DNA from: Septoria linicola
Lineage: Eukaryota; Ascomycota; Dothideomycetes; Mycosphaerellales; Mycosphaerellaceae
Assembly: GCA_024114885.1 (NCBI GenBank)
Contig: CP099425.1
Coordinates: 620,001-684,000, forward strand
DNA length: 64,000 nt
Direction: 5' to 3'
This document shows, piece after piece, positions 23,453 through 34,584 of the stretch. Position 1 is the stretch's first letter. Every line of letters starts with the position of its first letter. The notes beneath the pieces are model-generated. The model was not told where the DNA came from, made no database searches, and saw only the letters and a program-made list of their open reading frames with translations. The position numbers were made by a program, and so were the translations under genes.

Positions 23453-25342
23453 ATGCTCCTTTCATTGAACCCAAGTATGGAGGAACTCAAACAATATCGC
23501 TATCAACCTCTGCCGAGCAATGCTCAAACCATCCTTGTATTAAAGTTGTTTCCAGGTCAAGAAGACGCTATACCTACCGCCAGCCTCGTGGACTATGATT
23601 TTTCAAAGTCTCAGAAACACGGAGGTGATTATGTTGCGCTCTCTCATCCTCCTGGGTGGTCGATCACATAGCAATCGACACACAATGGCTCAGGAGTGAT
23701 GGCTTCGACGAAGACGATGAATGGGTCGATCAAAGTGATGCGAAAGGGACCGTCATCCTCGCTGCCATTCCCCACATGCTCAGACTCCAGACTGCGCCTG
23801 GCCAGTTTTGCCAGATGGCAATCACGGAGAACCTCTTCCACTTCCTGCAAAGCATCCAGGTACATTCAGAACCAACACGCCCTGTGGGTAGACGCTGTCT
23901 GCATAGACCAAAGCAACATTGCAGAGCGGAATGGTCAGGTCCAAGTCATGGCTCAGATATACTCTCATGCGCCCGCACACAATTGTTTGGCTGGGCAAAA
24001 GATATTCACATGTTCGCAACATAGACTTCGGGAAGGTGCTTCAAGTACTGTGCGAGACGGATGTTCGCAACGAATACCTACTCGACCGCTGGAAAGACGG
24101 AGACTATTTTGAGACAGCAGAGGAGTTGTCCCTGCGGCCTGGTCTCCTCGACTCAGCGCCGACCGACTTCTATCAAAAGCTCATCGAACTATGGCATTGG
24201 GTGGCTTCGCGGCGCTACTTCACTAAGCGATGGGTTGTCCAAGAGCTGCACCATTCCCATCCAGATAAATGCGCCGTGCATTGGGGACGAGTGACTTGTG
24301 CGATCGCGGAGTTTAATTCTGCGTTGCACGCACTATCGTGGTTCAGTGAACAACTTCACGGCTGGGAAGTCTGTTCGCACTCGCCAGCGGATCAGACGAC
24401 TGTAAATCGGATCTCCTATCAGCGGACACAACGATACCGGCGGCTGGACAACATCCTCTCGATGCTGACCGAGTGCCTAGAGCGGATCAGTCATGAGCTA
24501 CTTCCAGCTGTAGCTCGATACAGCAGTCTATCTTGCACTGACGATCGGGACATTATCTATTCACTGATTAGCCTGGATGCCAAGTGCAAGATCGAGGTTG
24601 ACTATGCAAAATCTGTCCGTGCATGCTATATCGAGTTTACCAGTCATTACATCGCTTCTTCGGAATTATCGTGGCTAAGAGAGTGTCTGCTAGACCTTAG
24701 TAGACGGCGCGAGTTGGGTCTCAAGCCAATGTCGTCTGATCTGCCTTCATGGGTCCTAGACCTACGACGCACTAAGAAACTGGGCTTCAACTCGCAAGAT
24801 CCGTCGCGGAACATACTTTCAGCGGAAATTGATCTTCCTGAAGGACATTTATATTGCACGCTGCAAGTGATGGCATTGGTACGCCAGGACCACGGTTCCG
24901 ACGTAGCTGAATTGCCCAGACTAATCTTCGAGGGCCGGTATTCACACTTGGTTAATCAGCTCGCCCACGAGGAGAAGGCATGTCTCAGCTCCCATATACA
25001 GCATGGCGACATTATATGTGCTACTACGCGAAGACCTCGCGAGCCTGAATATGATGCTTTGGAACCACTTCTGCTGATAGTCCTGCGGTCTGCAGAGGAG
25101 AGCACAAAGCTGCATCGATTCGTGGGAAGATTTTGGCTCTTGTTCACGCATCACAGCGATCCACTCTCCGCAGAGTATCAGAGGGACAAGAGCAATTCGA
25201 TGCTGATTTTAATAAAGCTTTGGCTGACGAGTCCATTAGGCGACGATTTATTATAGAGTACGTTAGTGGCCAGCTTGTTTGTGGAGAAAGTCATCAGGAT
25301 CTTGATCGTTTGCCATTGAGTTCTGACGGCATACACCACTGA
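23453..25342 (+). pseudogene. Heterokaryon-incompatibility (HET) domain protein, frameshifted
   Basis: HET proteins trigger cell death after fusion of incompatible hyphae. The three HET blocks are present but in three different frames. YVALS, near 23631-23645, is in the frame of the ATG at 23453. The following ITENLFHFLQSIQ (about 23820-23860) is in a second frame. NQHALWVDAVCIDQSNIAERNGQ (about 23873-23940) is in a third, and TIVWLGKRYSH (about 23980-24010) in a fourth segment that then stays open to 25256. Each change is a one- or two-base slip with no intron signals that repair it, so at least three frameshifts fall within about 350 bases. A fourth may lie near 25190, where another frame looks more protein-like to 25342. 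The long open tail suggests recent loss or assembly indels. Confidence 0.75.
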
Positions 25343-25652
25343 CCACGACAGCTTGTACGAAACTTTCAGTCAAGTATAGTATGACGTGGATGTCTGGACA
25401 TTTTGGCGCTACATCATTAATGCATCGAATTCCACTGAAGCTGCCGCGTGAGATCTGCGACGCCTCGGCATCTTTCGACATCCCGAATTTTGACTTCGAG
25501 CTTCACACCTCGCGCTCCTCTCATCACATCATCACCGTGGCGTTCAGGCCGCTCAAGCAGATGTGAGACCTAGACCTCATCCCATCTGCAAGACAGTAAG
25601 TGTATCATTCCTACATCTCCTATCTTTCCTTCAAAGTACAACCATTGCCACA

Positions 25653-26355
25653 ATGTTCGGCCTCTCAACACTCGTTGTCCTCGCAAGCACTGCATTCTCT
25701 GCAGCGACGCCTCTCGAGACCCGCGATGCAGGCACAGATTTGCTTGTGAAAGATCTCCTCCGCTTGGATCAAGCCATCAGAACAATCACATATGCAGCGG
25801 GCAACTACACCGGCGGCACAGCCGCATACCAGCCCATCCGCGAATCATTCTCTGAAGTGAACCGCACAAACCGTATCGCATACTACGATGCCATGACGAT
25901 TAAGCCTCGTAAGTCCTTCCATGCCTACACCACATTCCAATGAATCAATCTTTCTTTCACGTCAGACAAAATCGAACACCAAACGCCGACTCTCTCACAG
26001 TCGCAAACCCTCGCACATAATCAATACTAATCATCTATCTCCAGAGAACATCCCCGACAGCAACCGCATCATCGCCGTCGTCGCCAACCCCATCACGCCC
26101 GACATAACCCAAGCCGTCAACGCGCTCATCGCCAAAAAAGCGCTCATCGAAGCAGCCGACCTCTCGAAAGAGACCGCCGATGGTTTGAACTTGATTTCCT
26201 ACGACCACGATACACTGAGTCTGGTCGCTGTCGCGCCGAAATTGAACCCCGTCACGATTCCAATCGCGGCGGGCCCGGTGCTGCAGATTGATTTGGATTG
26301 GAGGAGGGGTGTGGCGGCGTTTGGGGGGTTGCCGTTGGCGCCGATTACGATGTAG
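25653..26355 (+). CDS. Secreted HsbA / cell-wall galactomannoprotein-like protein
   Basis: A small wall or surface protein of 188 residues, encoded by exons 25653-25908 and 26045-26355 (136-base intron, GTAAGT...CTCCAG). It begins with a clear signal peptide (MFGLSTLVVLASTAFSAA) followed by an ETRDAGTDLLVKDL stretch and a helical region with N-glycosylation sites (NYT, NRT). The helical layout, conserved DxLLxxI-like heptads and length fit hydrophobic-surface-binding protein A and the Mp1-type antigenic galactomannoproteins. Members bind hydrophobic surfaces or lipids. The last residues (GLPLAPITM) show no GPI signal, so it is probably secreted or loosely wall-bound. Confidence 0.8.
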
Positions 26356-27054
26356 ATTTGGATGGATTTGATTTGGGCTTGCATGATGGGTGGAGTGGGA
26401 GGAAAGGGAAGAGAGAAGAGGGAGTTGAATGATGTGTATGTATATGTATTAGTGATGAATAGAAGGTTTCATGTACTGGGGAGTTTTTTCGTGATCTGGT
26501 GCTGACGAGGCTGCGAGCATGTATCTCGAAGGTATAAGACTTTTGCTAAGCAAATGGCGTTTCCGCATTTGTAGAGTCTGTAGTCGTCTACCTTCTTGCT
26601 CGTATTGTCGTTGCGGAGAGCTGTGTGACGTGAGTCCTGGGTCGATCGGGGGTATTCTTATGCTTTGAATATAGTCGAATGTTTGATTGCTAGGCATGCT
26701 CTTTAATGCTCCCGGACTCTGGCACTCGTTGATCATGTGTAGTAGCCATTCGAGTTTTCAATTACCCGGAAAGATCGTTGATACAGTCAGAGCTACGTGC
26801 AGCCTCGATAAAGTTTCGTGCTCCGGTCAAGGAACATGCTGGCCATGGCAGAAGGTTGAGCTCGCTTACCTTCGCTTCCAGCATCACAGGACGTGGAGAG
26901 CTACACGGAACGAAGTCATCGCATCCAACAGCCGTAAAAGCCTTTTCTGTTGTACGCAGCATACTAGCTGAGCTCATCGATCTTCTCGAACAAGACCATA
27001 GAAGCGCATGTGTCGCATCGCGTCTCTCCTGCCATGATTGACCTGACGATGAAA
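26356..27054. other. Gap before P450 remnant
   Basis: No gene recognised. It includes the HsbA 3' region and whatever promoter the P450 once had. Confidence 0.5.
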
Positions 27055-28065
27055 ATGCCATTACTCGGCTCAGCGACCATACTCACCTAGTCCATCCCAC
27101 TTTTCCTCCTCATACTCATCCCTCTCCTGCTCATCGTCTCTCCTCTCCACCGCCGTTCTGCCATCTCTCCCTCAATCCCTCACGCTCCACAACCTCCCAT
27201 CTACCTCCGCCTCCTCTCCAGCCCCTCCCTCACCCAACTCACAACATGGGCCCACACCCTTCACAACCCGGGCCTCATCCTCTACCGCGGCATCTTCAAC
27301 AAACCGATCGTCCTTCTCACCTCTGCCTCCGCAATCCACGAAGTCCACCAACGCAATGGCTACAAATATGAAAAGGAGAGCGTCACGAGAAAGATGCTCG
27401 CTTCGCTGCTCGGTGAAGGTGTCGTGACCGCTGTGGGAGAAGAACATCAGAAGCAGAGAAAGATGCTGCAGAAAGTGTTCAGGCTGAGGAATGTGAAGGA
27501 TCAGTATGGGTTGGTGTGGAGGAAGACGAGGGAGTTGGTGGGGAGGTTGAATGAGGAGAGAAAGGTTGAAGATGGAGAGGGAGGAGAGGGGAAGGTCGAA
27601 GTAATCGAGCTTGTTACTCGCGCGACGCTGGACATCATTGGACAGGCTGGATTCGGATTGGATTTCGATTGTCTTGCGAATCCGGACAATGAGCTTTGGA
27701 ACGAGTATGCGGCTGCCTTTCGAGGTGTGGGAAATGGAGGACAGGCTGGGTTGGTGTGGAGCGTGCTGGCGAGGTTTTTGCCGAGAAAAGTTGTGGAGTT
27801 CCTGCCAGGTAAGCGGAGTGAAGAGGTGGGAAAGGCTGTGAAGGTAGTGAGGAGGAGGATTGGGGAGGTGATCGCCGCGAAGAAGATGGCGATGAAAGAG
27901 AGCGACGAGAAGGAGGAGCCCAGGAAGGATAGTCTTGTTGGTGGAGACGAGCTTTCGATTTCAGCTGCCGCTGAAGGGAAGGACATCATCTCAGCCTGTC
28001 TTCGTGAAGGCCTTAGCGACTTCGAAATGCTCATCGACCAGTCTCTGGGAGATTGTGCATATGAT
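27055..28065 (+). pseudogene. Cytochrome P450, N-terminal half only, with early stop
   Basis: The ATG at 27055 starts a membrane-anchored P450 frame, but codon 12 is TAG (27088-27090), followed directly in the same frame by the hydrophobic anchor SIPLFLLILIPLLLIV. Downstream blocks are typical of fungal class II P450s: YRGIFNKPIVLLTS, GVVTAVGEEHQKQRKMLQKVF (helix C, with the heme-contact position in EEHQKQRK) and ATLDIIGQAGFGLDF. Similarity ends at DFEMLIDQSL (about 28050), just before the I-helix. The oxygen-binding AGxDT, ExxR and heme-Cys motifs are all absent, and the neighbouring gene's 3' end lies there instead. Without heme binding it cannot be a P450 enzyme. The frame continues to 28428 without meaning. 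Confidence 0.82.
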
Positions 28066-28302
28066 CAAGGGCGGGCTGTGGGTGAAGCTGAAGCCGGTCG
28101 ATCGTCAATGAAGAATCTCGTGAACGGAGGATGTTCCTGCCCCGACTTTGCGCTTCTGCACGAAGGCCACATTTCAAACGTCATGAATTCGAAGTCTTCT
28201 TCTGGAGGCAAATCTATGCTCTACATGCTGCCGCTCAAAATACTACAGCCGAACCACAAAACAATATGGTATCATCAGGTCTATCCATCTCACGCCAGAT
28301 CA

Positions 28303-29565
28303 TCACAATTCATCGTGCGCGGCAGGTCTCCCAGAGTCTTTGTGCAGATCAATGCCAATCTTCTTCCTCCACTTTTCCCACGTGCTCCAGAAGTCCTTTT
28401 CCATTCCACTTTCCATCTGATCGGGTAGCACTACCACATATTCGACATGGAGAGCACCATAGCCTTCGTTCTCGTCCTTCCATATCGGCATGCCCTCGCC
28501 TTTGACCACTTCTACGTGCCCCGGCTGCACAACCTCCCCTCGTTTCCGCGACAGTTGCACCACATGGCCATCGAGATGTGTAAGATTGCGCGTCCAGTCG
28601 CCCATCCATGCCTCTCGCAGTGACAACACCTCTCGCCAGAACAAATTCTCTCCCTTTCTTCGGAAAAAGGTGCCATCTGTTCGATCCTTCTCATCACTCG
28701 CCAATTTCGGCTCCTGGTCCATAATCTGCACAATCAGACTTCCGGCCTCCCAGTCCGGACTCTCATCACCCTCGTTCTCATACTGCACTCTGCCACCTCT
28801 CGGCATGCCCTTTTCCACCGTCAAATCATAGCTCTCTTCACTCCTCACCACTTTCGCACCACCACACGTTTTACACTTGTGCCGAATCGTCTCTCCCTTC
28901 CCACCGCACGCATCACACTGCATCTGCATCTGCTGGAAAATGCCCGGCGCGAGCATTTGTTTCTGAATCACCATTCCGTGTCCCGAGCACTTCTGACACG
29001 TATCGCGATGCCCATCCTCACTGCCGGAGCCCTCGCATTTAGGGCAGATGACTTGCTTCTCTACTTTGAATTCATGCTCTGCGCCCGTGTAGAAATCTTT
29101 GAGAGCGACGTTGATGCGCACTTCCATGTCGGGTCCTTGTCGTCTGCCATGACCGAAGTGCCCGCCGCCGCCGAAGAATTGGTTGAAGATGTCAAAGGGG
29201 TTGCGTCCTCCGCCGCCGCCTCGACCACCGCGCTCTTTATGCTGCTTCACGCCCTCGGCGCCGTGTCGGTCGTAGATTTGGCGGAGTTCATTGTCGGCGA
29301 GGGTTTCGTAGGCTTCGCTGACTTCGACGAAGTGTTTTGCGGCGGATTCGTCGTCGGGATTCTTATCAGGATGGTACTTTTTGGACAGTCGGCGGTATGC
29401 TTTTTTGAGGTCACGCTCATCGGCGGATTTGTCCACGTTGAGGATCTGCATGTGCTGTTAGAGAGGAGAAGTTCGTCGAGAAAGCAAGTCACTCACTTTG
29501 TAGTAGTCTTGTGCAGCTGCAAGTGCAAGCAGCCCCAGCAGCGCAACGGTCGAGAAGAGCAGCAT
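28303..29565 (-). CDS. SCJ1: ER-lumenal DnaJ co-chaperone (Scj1-like) with HDEL
   Basis: An Hsp40 partner of BiP/Kar2 in protein folding and ER-associated degradation. Exon 1 (29497-29565) encodes a signal peptide (MLLFSTVALLGLLALAAAQ); a 51-base intron (29446-29496) joins DYYK to ILNVDK, completing the J domain. The protein has 403 residues. In order: the J domain with the HPD loop (KYHPDKN), a Gly-rich Gly/Phe linker (GGRGGGGGRNPF), four CxxCxGxG zinc motifs (CPKCEGSG, CQKCSGHG, CDACGGKG, CKTCGGAK), the client-binding domain, and a C-terminal HDEL retention signal. All features are intact. Its 3' end abuts the P450 remnant tail to tail. Confidence 0.93.
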
Positions 29566-31483
29566 TGTCGGGTCCTTTTGGTCTTATCGGCTGCACATTG
29601 ATGGTCTGTCTCGATCGATGATTATGGGCAGTCGTGTAGAACGTGATCTACACAATCATGTCTAGCTTCTTGCTATGGCCAGCTGTCACAAGCAGGTCCA
29701 CCAGGCTAAAGTAGATTGGAATGAGTGGACATGCAAGGTACAATTATCTTTTGCTACACTTTCGGTCCCTCGATGTGATACAGCTGTCCCATTGCCTCAC
29801 TCCGCAGCCAAGCTTTCGCTAAAGCACTCTAACTTAGCATGCCTTCGCTCACTCCTAACATTCGCTTCTTGTGTTCAGGCGCAACTCGCTCTTGTACATA
29901 GATTGTCCCTCGAGGTGAAGCTTCCATCACAGATACCAATATCTGCTTGTAGTCGCAAGACCGAAATGAAAACCGAAGTCTCGAGAGCAAGAGTCAACGT
30001 CATAAAAGCAATGGCAATACAGCAATCATGTACACCCCATATACATCCAGGAAAAATGGGTATATCCTACTCATCTTGCCCCTTGTACGCCAGAAAACTC
30101 CTTCCATACCATAACATCACTTCACAGTCCCGAGCCGTTCATCCTCGACAGATCCGCAGCCATGGCATCTCGTATTCTCTGATGTCGATGTCTTCGCTCA
30201 GCCAGTGGAAGCGAATCCGTGGCGCGGTTGTCGAAGACTTTGAATCGGTTTTCTACCGCGTGTGAAGCGCCTGTTCCGTATGTGATTCTATAAGCTGTGT
30301 TAGTGGATATGTGGGTAAGAGAAGGAGAGGTGACTGACGCTGAGTGGTCGGCTGTGAAGATGTATGCTACCCCCTAGGGGATGGAGGCAAGTGCTCCGAG
30401 GCCTGAGAGGGCTTTGAACGTTGCGAGGGACATGATTGATGTGGTAGTTCTGAGCGTATGCTTTTGTCCTCGTGGGTTGGGACACTATGGTAGCACAATA
30501 TGTTTGGTGGTTTCTGGTAGTTGGAATATCGTCGATGTTGATCGTGCCCTTTCCGAGTGTGATGTTATATCTGCCTGATGCCAATGTGGAATGGATCTCC
30601 CAAGCAGTAAAACCTGAAGATGCATGATATATGCCACTGTATGCGCGACTTACTCTGTTACGTGCCTACTTCGTCCCGTGCGCGCGGCATTTGGTACATG
30701 ACACAGCCCGGAGACAGTTCGCATGGCATGTCAGGTCAGGTCAGGTTGTGGTGTGATACAACCTCGCGTCGTCTGCGAATCTCCGACGCTGGCTGCTCGA
30801 ATGGATATTGCCTGCCATTGCTAACACGACATACCTGTACTGAGCACCAGCTGGCTGGGCCCTGTCACCCAGTATAGTCAATGGTAATCAGCGAGGAAAG
30901 CTTTCTTATCTGCGTCAGGTCTACACGGCACTGCTCGCGATACAATAAGTGACGACAAGCGGACGGCGATACTTCAGGAATTACACGATGACGCCCTACC
31001 CGAGCCAATGAAGACGACATGCACGCTGCATGTAACCTGGCATCTGTGCGCGTGCATTCCGGCTGCCGCATATAGCTTCATGGTCGATGTGCCAGGTCCC
31101 ACGCATGGCCCATGGCCCGCTGAACGCAAGCCCCATTTTCATATGGGCATAATAGGCATACCGGTATTACGCAAGCGCCATTTGACAGCAGGTCCTACGC
31201 ACCTACACCGCTGCACTCAAAAGAGTCTATAACAGCCAATTGTCAGATATGGTTCAACATGATCCTTGACTGAACGGCTTGTGGCAAGCATAAACCATGC
31301 GAGGCCGGGCCCGAGTCACTGTCGAACATGGTCGCCACTCATATGGATCTGAGGTACATTTTGTGATGGGAGCGGCACAGTTGTCGAAATTATTGCCTAC
31401 TGCCCTCTGTTTCGTTTGCAGAACCAATGGTCCAGACAACTCTTTCATCGTAGTCACTGGCTCCCCATAATAGCATAGCATTC
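29566..31483. other. 1.9 kb gap between Scj1-like and NTF2-like genes
   Basis: Contains short open frames on both strands without domains. A GTCAGGTCAGGTCAGG direct repeat occurs near 30727-30745. No RNA gene recognised. Confidence 0.5.
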
Positions 31484-31951
31484 ATGCCGGACCCGATTCA
31501 AGAAACACTCGTGCGCTGGGAGCAGACAGTGCTCAAAATCAAGGCGATATTGCGCGGTCTCGTCGAGGCATTGAACACAGACACCTGTACACCGGACAAT
31601 CCACTAGTCTCGGAGGCTTATGATGCTGATTTCGCCGCGGACAAGAGCCCTTACTTTTATCAAAAGTCTGCGAAGACACTACAAGAGTATATTGCTGGCA
31701 TGAATGAGCTTGTCAAGTCCAACCCAGGATTCTTCGTGAATATCATATCGATCGATGTCAACTATTTGGACGAGACTCATGCAGAGGCCATGAGTCAGAT
31801 CGAGATACATAATGCACCTGCCGGCACTCGGCGTCAAGTCATGGGTATCTTCCGATTTCACCTCAAGGAGGACAAATGGTTATGCTTCACTACGGAGGCT
31901 ATCAGTGGGTTCGATGCTGAAGAACGGCCGGGCTTTGCTCCTGGAGTGTGA
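31484..31951 (+). CDS. Small NTF2-like (SnoaL-type) protein
   Basis: Single exon of 155 residues starting MPDPIQETLVRWEQTV. The pattern of an N-terminal helix, a block around LQEYIAGMNELVKSNPGFFV and three terminal strands ending KWLCFTTEAISGF is that of the NTF2-like cone fold widely used in fungi for small-molecule binding or isomerisation. No catalytic residue can be named. It resembles, at the level of fold, the protein encoded at 42326-42832. Start and stop are clean; function unknown. Confidence 0.6.
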   Translation: MPDPIQETLVRWEQTVLKIKAILRGLVEALNTDTCTPDNPLVSEAYDADFAADKSPYFYQKSAKTLQEYIAGMNELVKSNPGFFVNIISIDVNYLDETHAEAMSQIEIHNAPAGTRRQVMGIFRFHLKEDKWLCFTTEAISGFDAEERPGFAPGV

Positions 31952-32717
31952 TCGTGGTCCCGTGGTGAGGCTAGTGTTTAAAAGCTCTACATAATACTTG
32001 TGCTGATAGCTCGCAGACCACCGTCGTATCTCAGTAAGCGCTTCTACTGCGCAAACACCAAAAGCAACGAGATACAGGCTCTTGACGGCTGCGTTTCCAG
32101 AATCGGCGCGGTGGCGATACCTCCACGATCCCCCTTCTCATGAACTCGTTTGTCACTCATGCTGATCATGCTTTGAGACATCTGTACTGTTGAAGACTTG
32201 AGTCACTTGTATGGTCGGGGCCGGTGGGGATGACGCATGTCCCGCGGATGCGAAATTTCGTGCTGAGCTACAGCACCCATGATAGTCGCTCACAATCTGC
32301 GCGACTGATAACCATATTGATTCACGCTACAACGATTCGTTCACGCGTCGTCACATATAAGTCATGCTTTAGGTACATTTCGCATTCTACTGACGAGCAA
32401 GAAAATTGAAATATGACACAACTGGCAGCGTGATTCGGCTTGTTCCGCATTCAGCGATAAGGCTGTAATGTCTACAAGGTACAGCCTTCGAGACTAACTT
32501 AGATTCGCAGCTTGCAAGCATTATTGTCGAGCCCCGCTCTCTGTCCGGCTCAAGACAAGCTGATAACAGCACTAACTAGGCATTGCGAAAGCGAACCAAG
32601 CTGCTACGTCTTGTCACGGCACGAGGCTACGATTTGTGATACCTATCGCCTAACACACACAGTAGCTCTAGCGGTAGAAAGAATAGCACTGGACCACTCA
32701 TTCCCTCCACCGCATTC
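31952..32717. other. Gap, nothing recognised
   Basis: Intergenic between two plus-strand genes. No domain, repeat or RNA signature seen. Confidence 0.5.
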
Positions 32718-33285
32718 ATGGCGCCACCCTCAGCAATATCTCACGTGCTAGAGCTATGTCTCTACGTCAAAGTAAGCACCACAATCCCAAACACCTCAAA
32801 CGCCTGCGGAGGATGGAAACAACTCTGATAATACTTACAAACAACTCCAGGACATCCACGCCTCCAACAAATTCTACACCGAAATCATGGGCCTCACAGC
32901 AGAAGAACTCCAACCCGCGATCCTCAAAGAACGAATGTCCGTGTTCCCCATGGGCAACACAACTCTCCTCCTCTTCGCCCTCGGCCAAACAGACGAGGAT
33001 GTCCGCCCTATCCCTTCTCAACCAGATATCTGCATTCCGAAACATGGTCCCGAAGCGAAGACTATGGCCGCGCTGATGGAAGGAGGAGAGAAATTGAGGC
33101 AGCATTACTGTTTGGCTGTGGAGACGAAGCATCAGGCTATCGCGTGGGAGAGGTATCTGAAAGAGAAAGGGGTGGAGTGTAATGGGAGGATGGAGTGGCC
33201 GAGAGGTGGGTATAGTGTGTATTTCTTGGATCCGGATGGGCATGTCGGTGAGGTTGCTAGTCGGGGGATTTGGGCTCATTATTAG
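32718..33285 (+). CDS. VOC (glyoxalase/bleomycin-resistance fold) protein
   Basis: Exons 32718-32771 and 32851-33285 give 162 residues. The intron (GTAAGC...CTCCAG) was placed so that MAPPSAISHVLELCLYVK runs into DIHASNKFYTEIMGL, the classic first strand-helix of the vicinal-oxygen-chelate fold. The second module contains HYCLAVETKHQAIAWERYL and ends YSVYFLDPDGHVGEV, with the family's metal-binding DPDGH(x)xE region. Such proteins are metal-dependent lyases, isomerases or dioxygenases; the substrate is not predictable here. Intact. Confidence 0.82.
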
Positions 33286-33619
33286 TATCTCCCTTTTTCC
33301 CATCATTAGCGACTTTTGATGATGATGATGATCAGGCAAGGTCGGCGGCGTTTTGGGAGTGAGGCGTTGGAAGTGATTGGAAGGTGGACTGGTATCTGAA
33401 AACGAGATAGCTCGATACGATGGGATACGGAAGTCTGACCATAAGCCAACAAGACATCCACCCCGAAGTAATAGACAATAAGGTAAGCTCATGTTGCTCA
33501 TGCTGAAGAAGAAGAAGAAGTGAACGCCAACCAATGCACCACCCGTGCGACCATTTTGTCTCTCCTGCAATCCCCTGTCGTCTAGCGTGCACAGTGTAAA
33601 TTTCATTCATCCATGTCAT
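33286..33619. other. Convergent 3' spacer with simple repeats
   Basis: Between two converging genes. It holds a (GAT)5 run at about 33318-33332 and a GAA run at about 33504-33520; nothing else. Confidence 0.6.
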
Positions 33620-34584
33620 CTAAATCATGCGGCCAGCAGCACCCATCAAGTGTGCAAGCGAGTCGTGGTCGCGCTTCACTGGAGCGGCAGTGCCCTCTGG
33701 GAAGTTGGACGTGGTGACTGCGGATGGAGTGAAGACACCATTGTTGACGAGCCATGCAGCAGCGTTGAATTCGGAGTAGAGCTCCTTGACGCGGAAACCG
33801 TAGCTGTTCTCGGCATCGGGAACCGTGACGAGGATTCCGTTGCCGACGACAGGCTTGATGAATGTTAGTCTCGGACTTTTCTGAGTGCAGAGTAATGATA
33901 AATAGATGGACTTACAATGTCGTTGGCCTCAGTAGGCTGACCGTTAGCAGAGCGGAGAGTCTGCCATCGGGTAGCAACGTGACTGCATCCATGGAAGGTG
34001 TTCAACGTGTCGAATGGGATGAGAGGTTGAGCACCCTGAGCGGCCATGAAAGCTGCTCGGCTGGCGAAAGAGATTCCGTTGACCACGAATGGACCCTCAT
34101 TGCCACGGTTGCGGATGATGTTGACTGCAGAGGAGTAGTCGACGAAGTCCTCGGTTAATGCTTCAAGTGCGAGCTCATCCGAGTAGTCTTGGATGAGTCG
34201 GCGGAAGATGTCGGCACCAGCAGCAGCTTGCTCGTCGGTCAGGCAGTTCGATGGAGCAGGCACTGTAGGGCACTCGGGGCTTGTACCATTGCCTGGGTTG
34301 GGTGTAGGTACGGTTGGCGAGGCTGGTGATGTTGGTGTAGGTTCGTATCCGGTCGGTACAGGCTCGTAGCCTGATGGAGTCGGTGCATAGCTTGTTGGTG
34401 CAGGTGCATAGCTTGTTGGAGCTGGGTCGTAGCTGGGTGGCGAGTTCTGCTTTCCCTTGCCCCATCGACCATAACCTTTTCCGTGCCACTCATTCCTCCA
34501 CACTGGGTGTTCGGGTTCGTGAGGAGCAGCGATAGCAGTGGCAGCAAATGCCGCCGAGGCGACAGCGATCGTGGTGAAGTGCAT
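33620..34584 (-). CDS. Secreted NTF2-like protein with Pro/Tyr repeats
   Basis: 300 residues from exons 33916-34584 and 33620-33853 (62-base intron, GTAAGT...CATCAAG). A signal peptide (MHFTTIAVASAAFAATAIAA) is followed by an acidic/basic patch and then four to five tandem units of about eight residues of the type SYAPAPTS / GYEPVPTG (about residues 50-85), probably O-glycosylated or wall-interacting. After a Pro/Thr linker comes a domain from CLTDEQAAAG to the C-terminus that matches secreted fungal NTF2-like proteins, including the ALTEDFVDYSSAVNII and NTFHGCSHVATRWQ blocks. The role is unknown. The repeat region could vary in copy number between strains. Both splice sites are canonical. 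Confidence 0.78.
34330..34440 (-). repeat. Coding tandem repeat (Tyr-Pro-Thr octapeptide units)
   Basis: About 24-base units encoding (S/G)Y(A/E/D)PxPT(S/G), four to five imperfect copies within the secreted NTF2-like gene. Confidence 0.7.
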
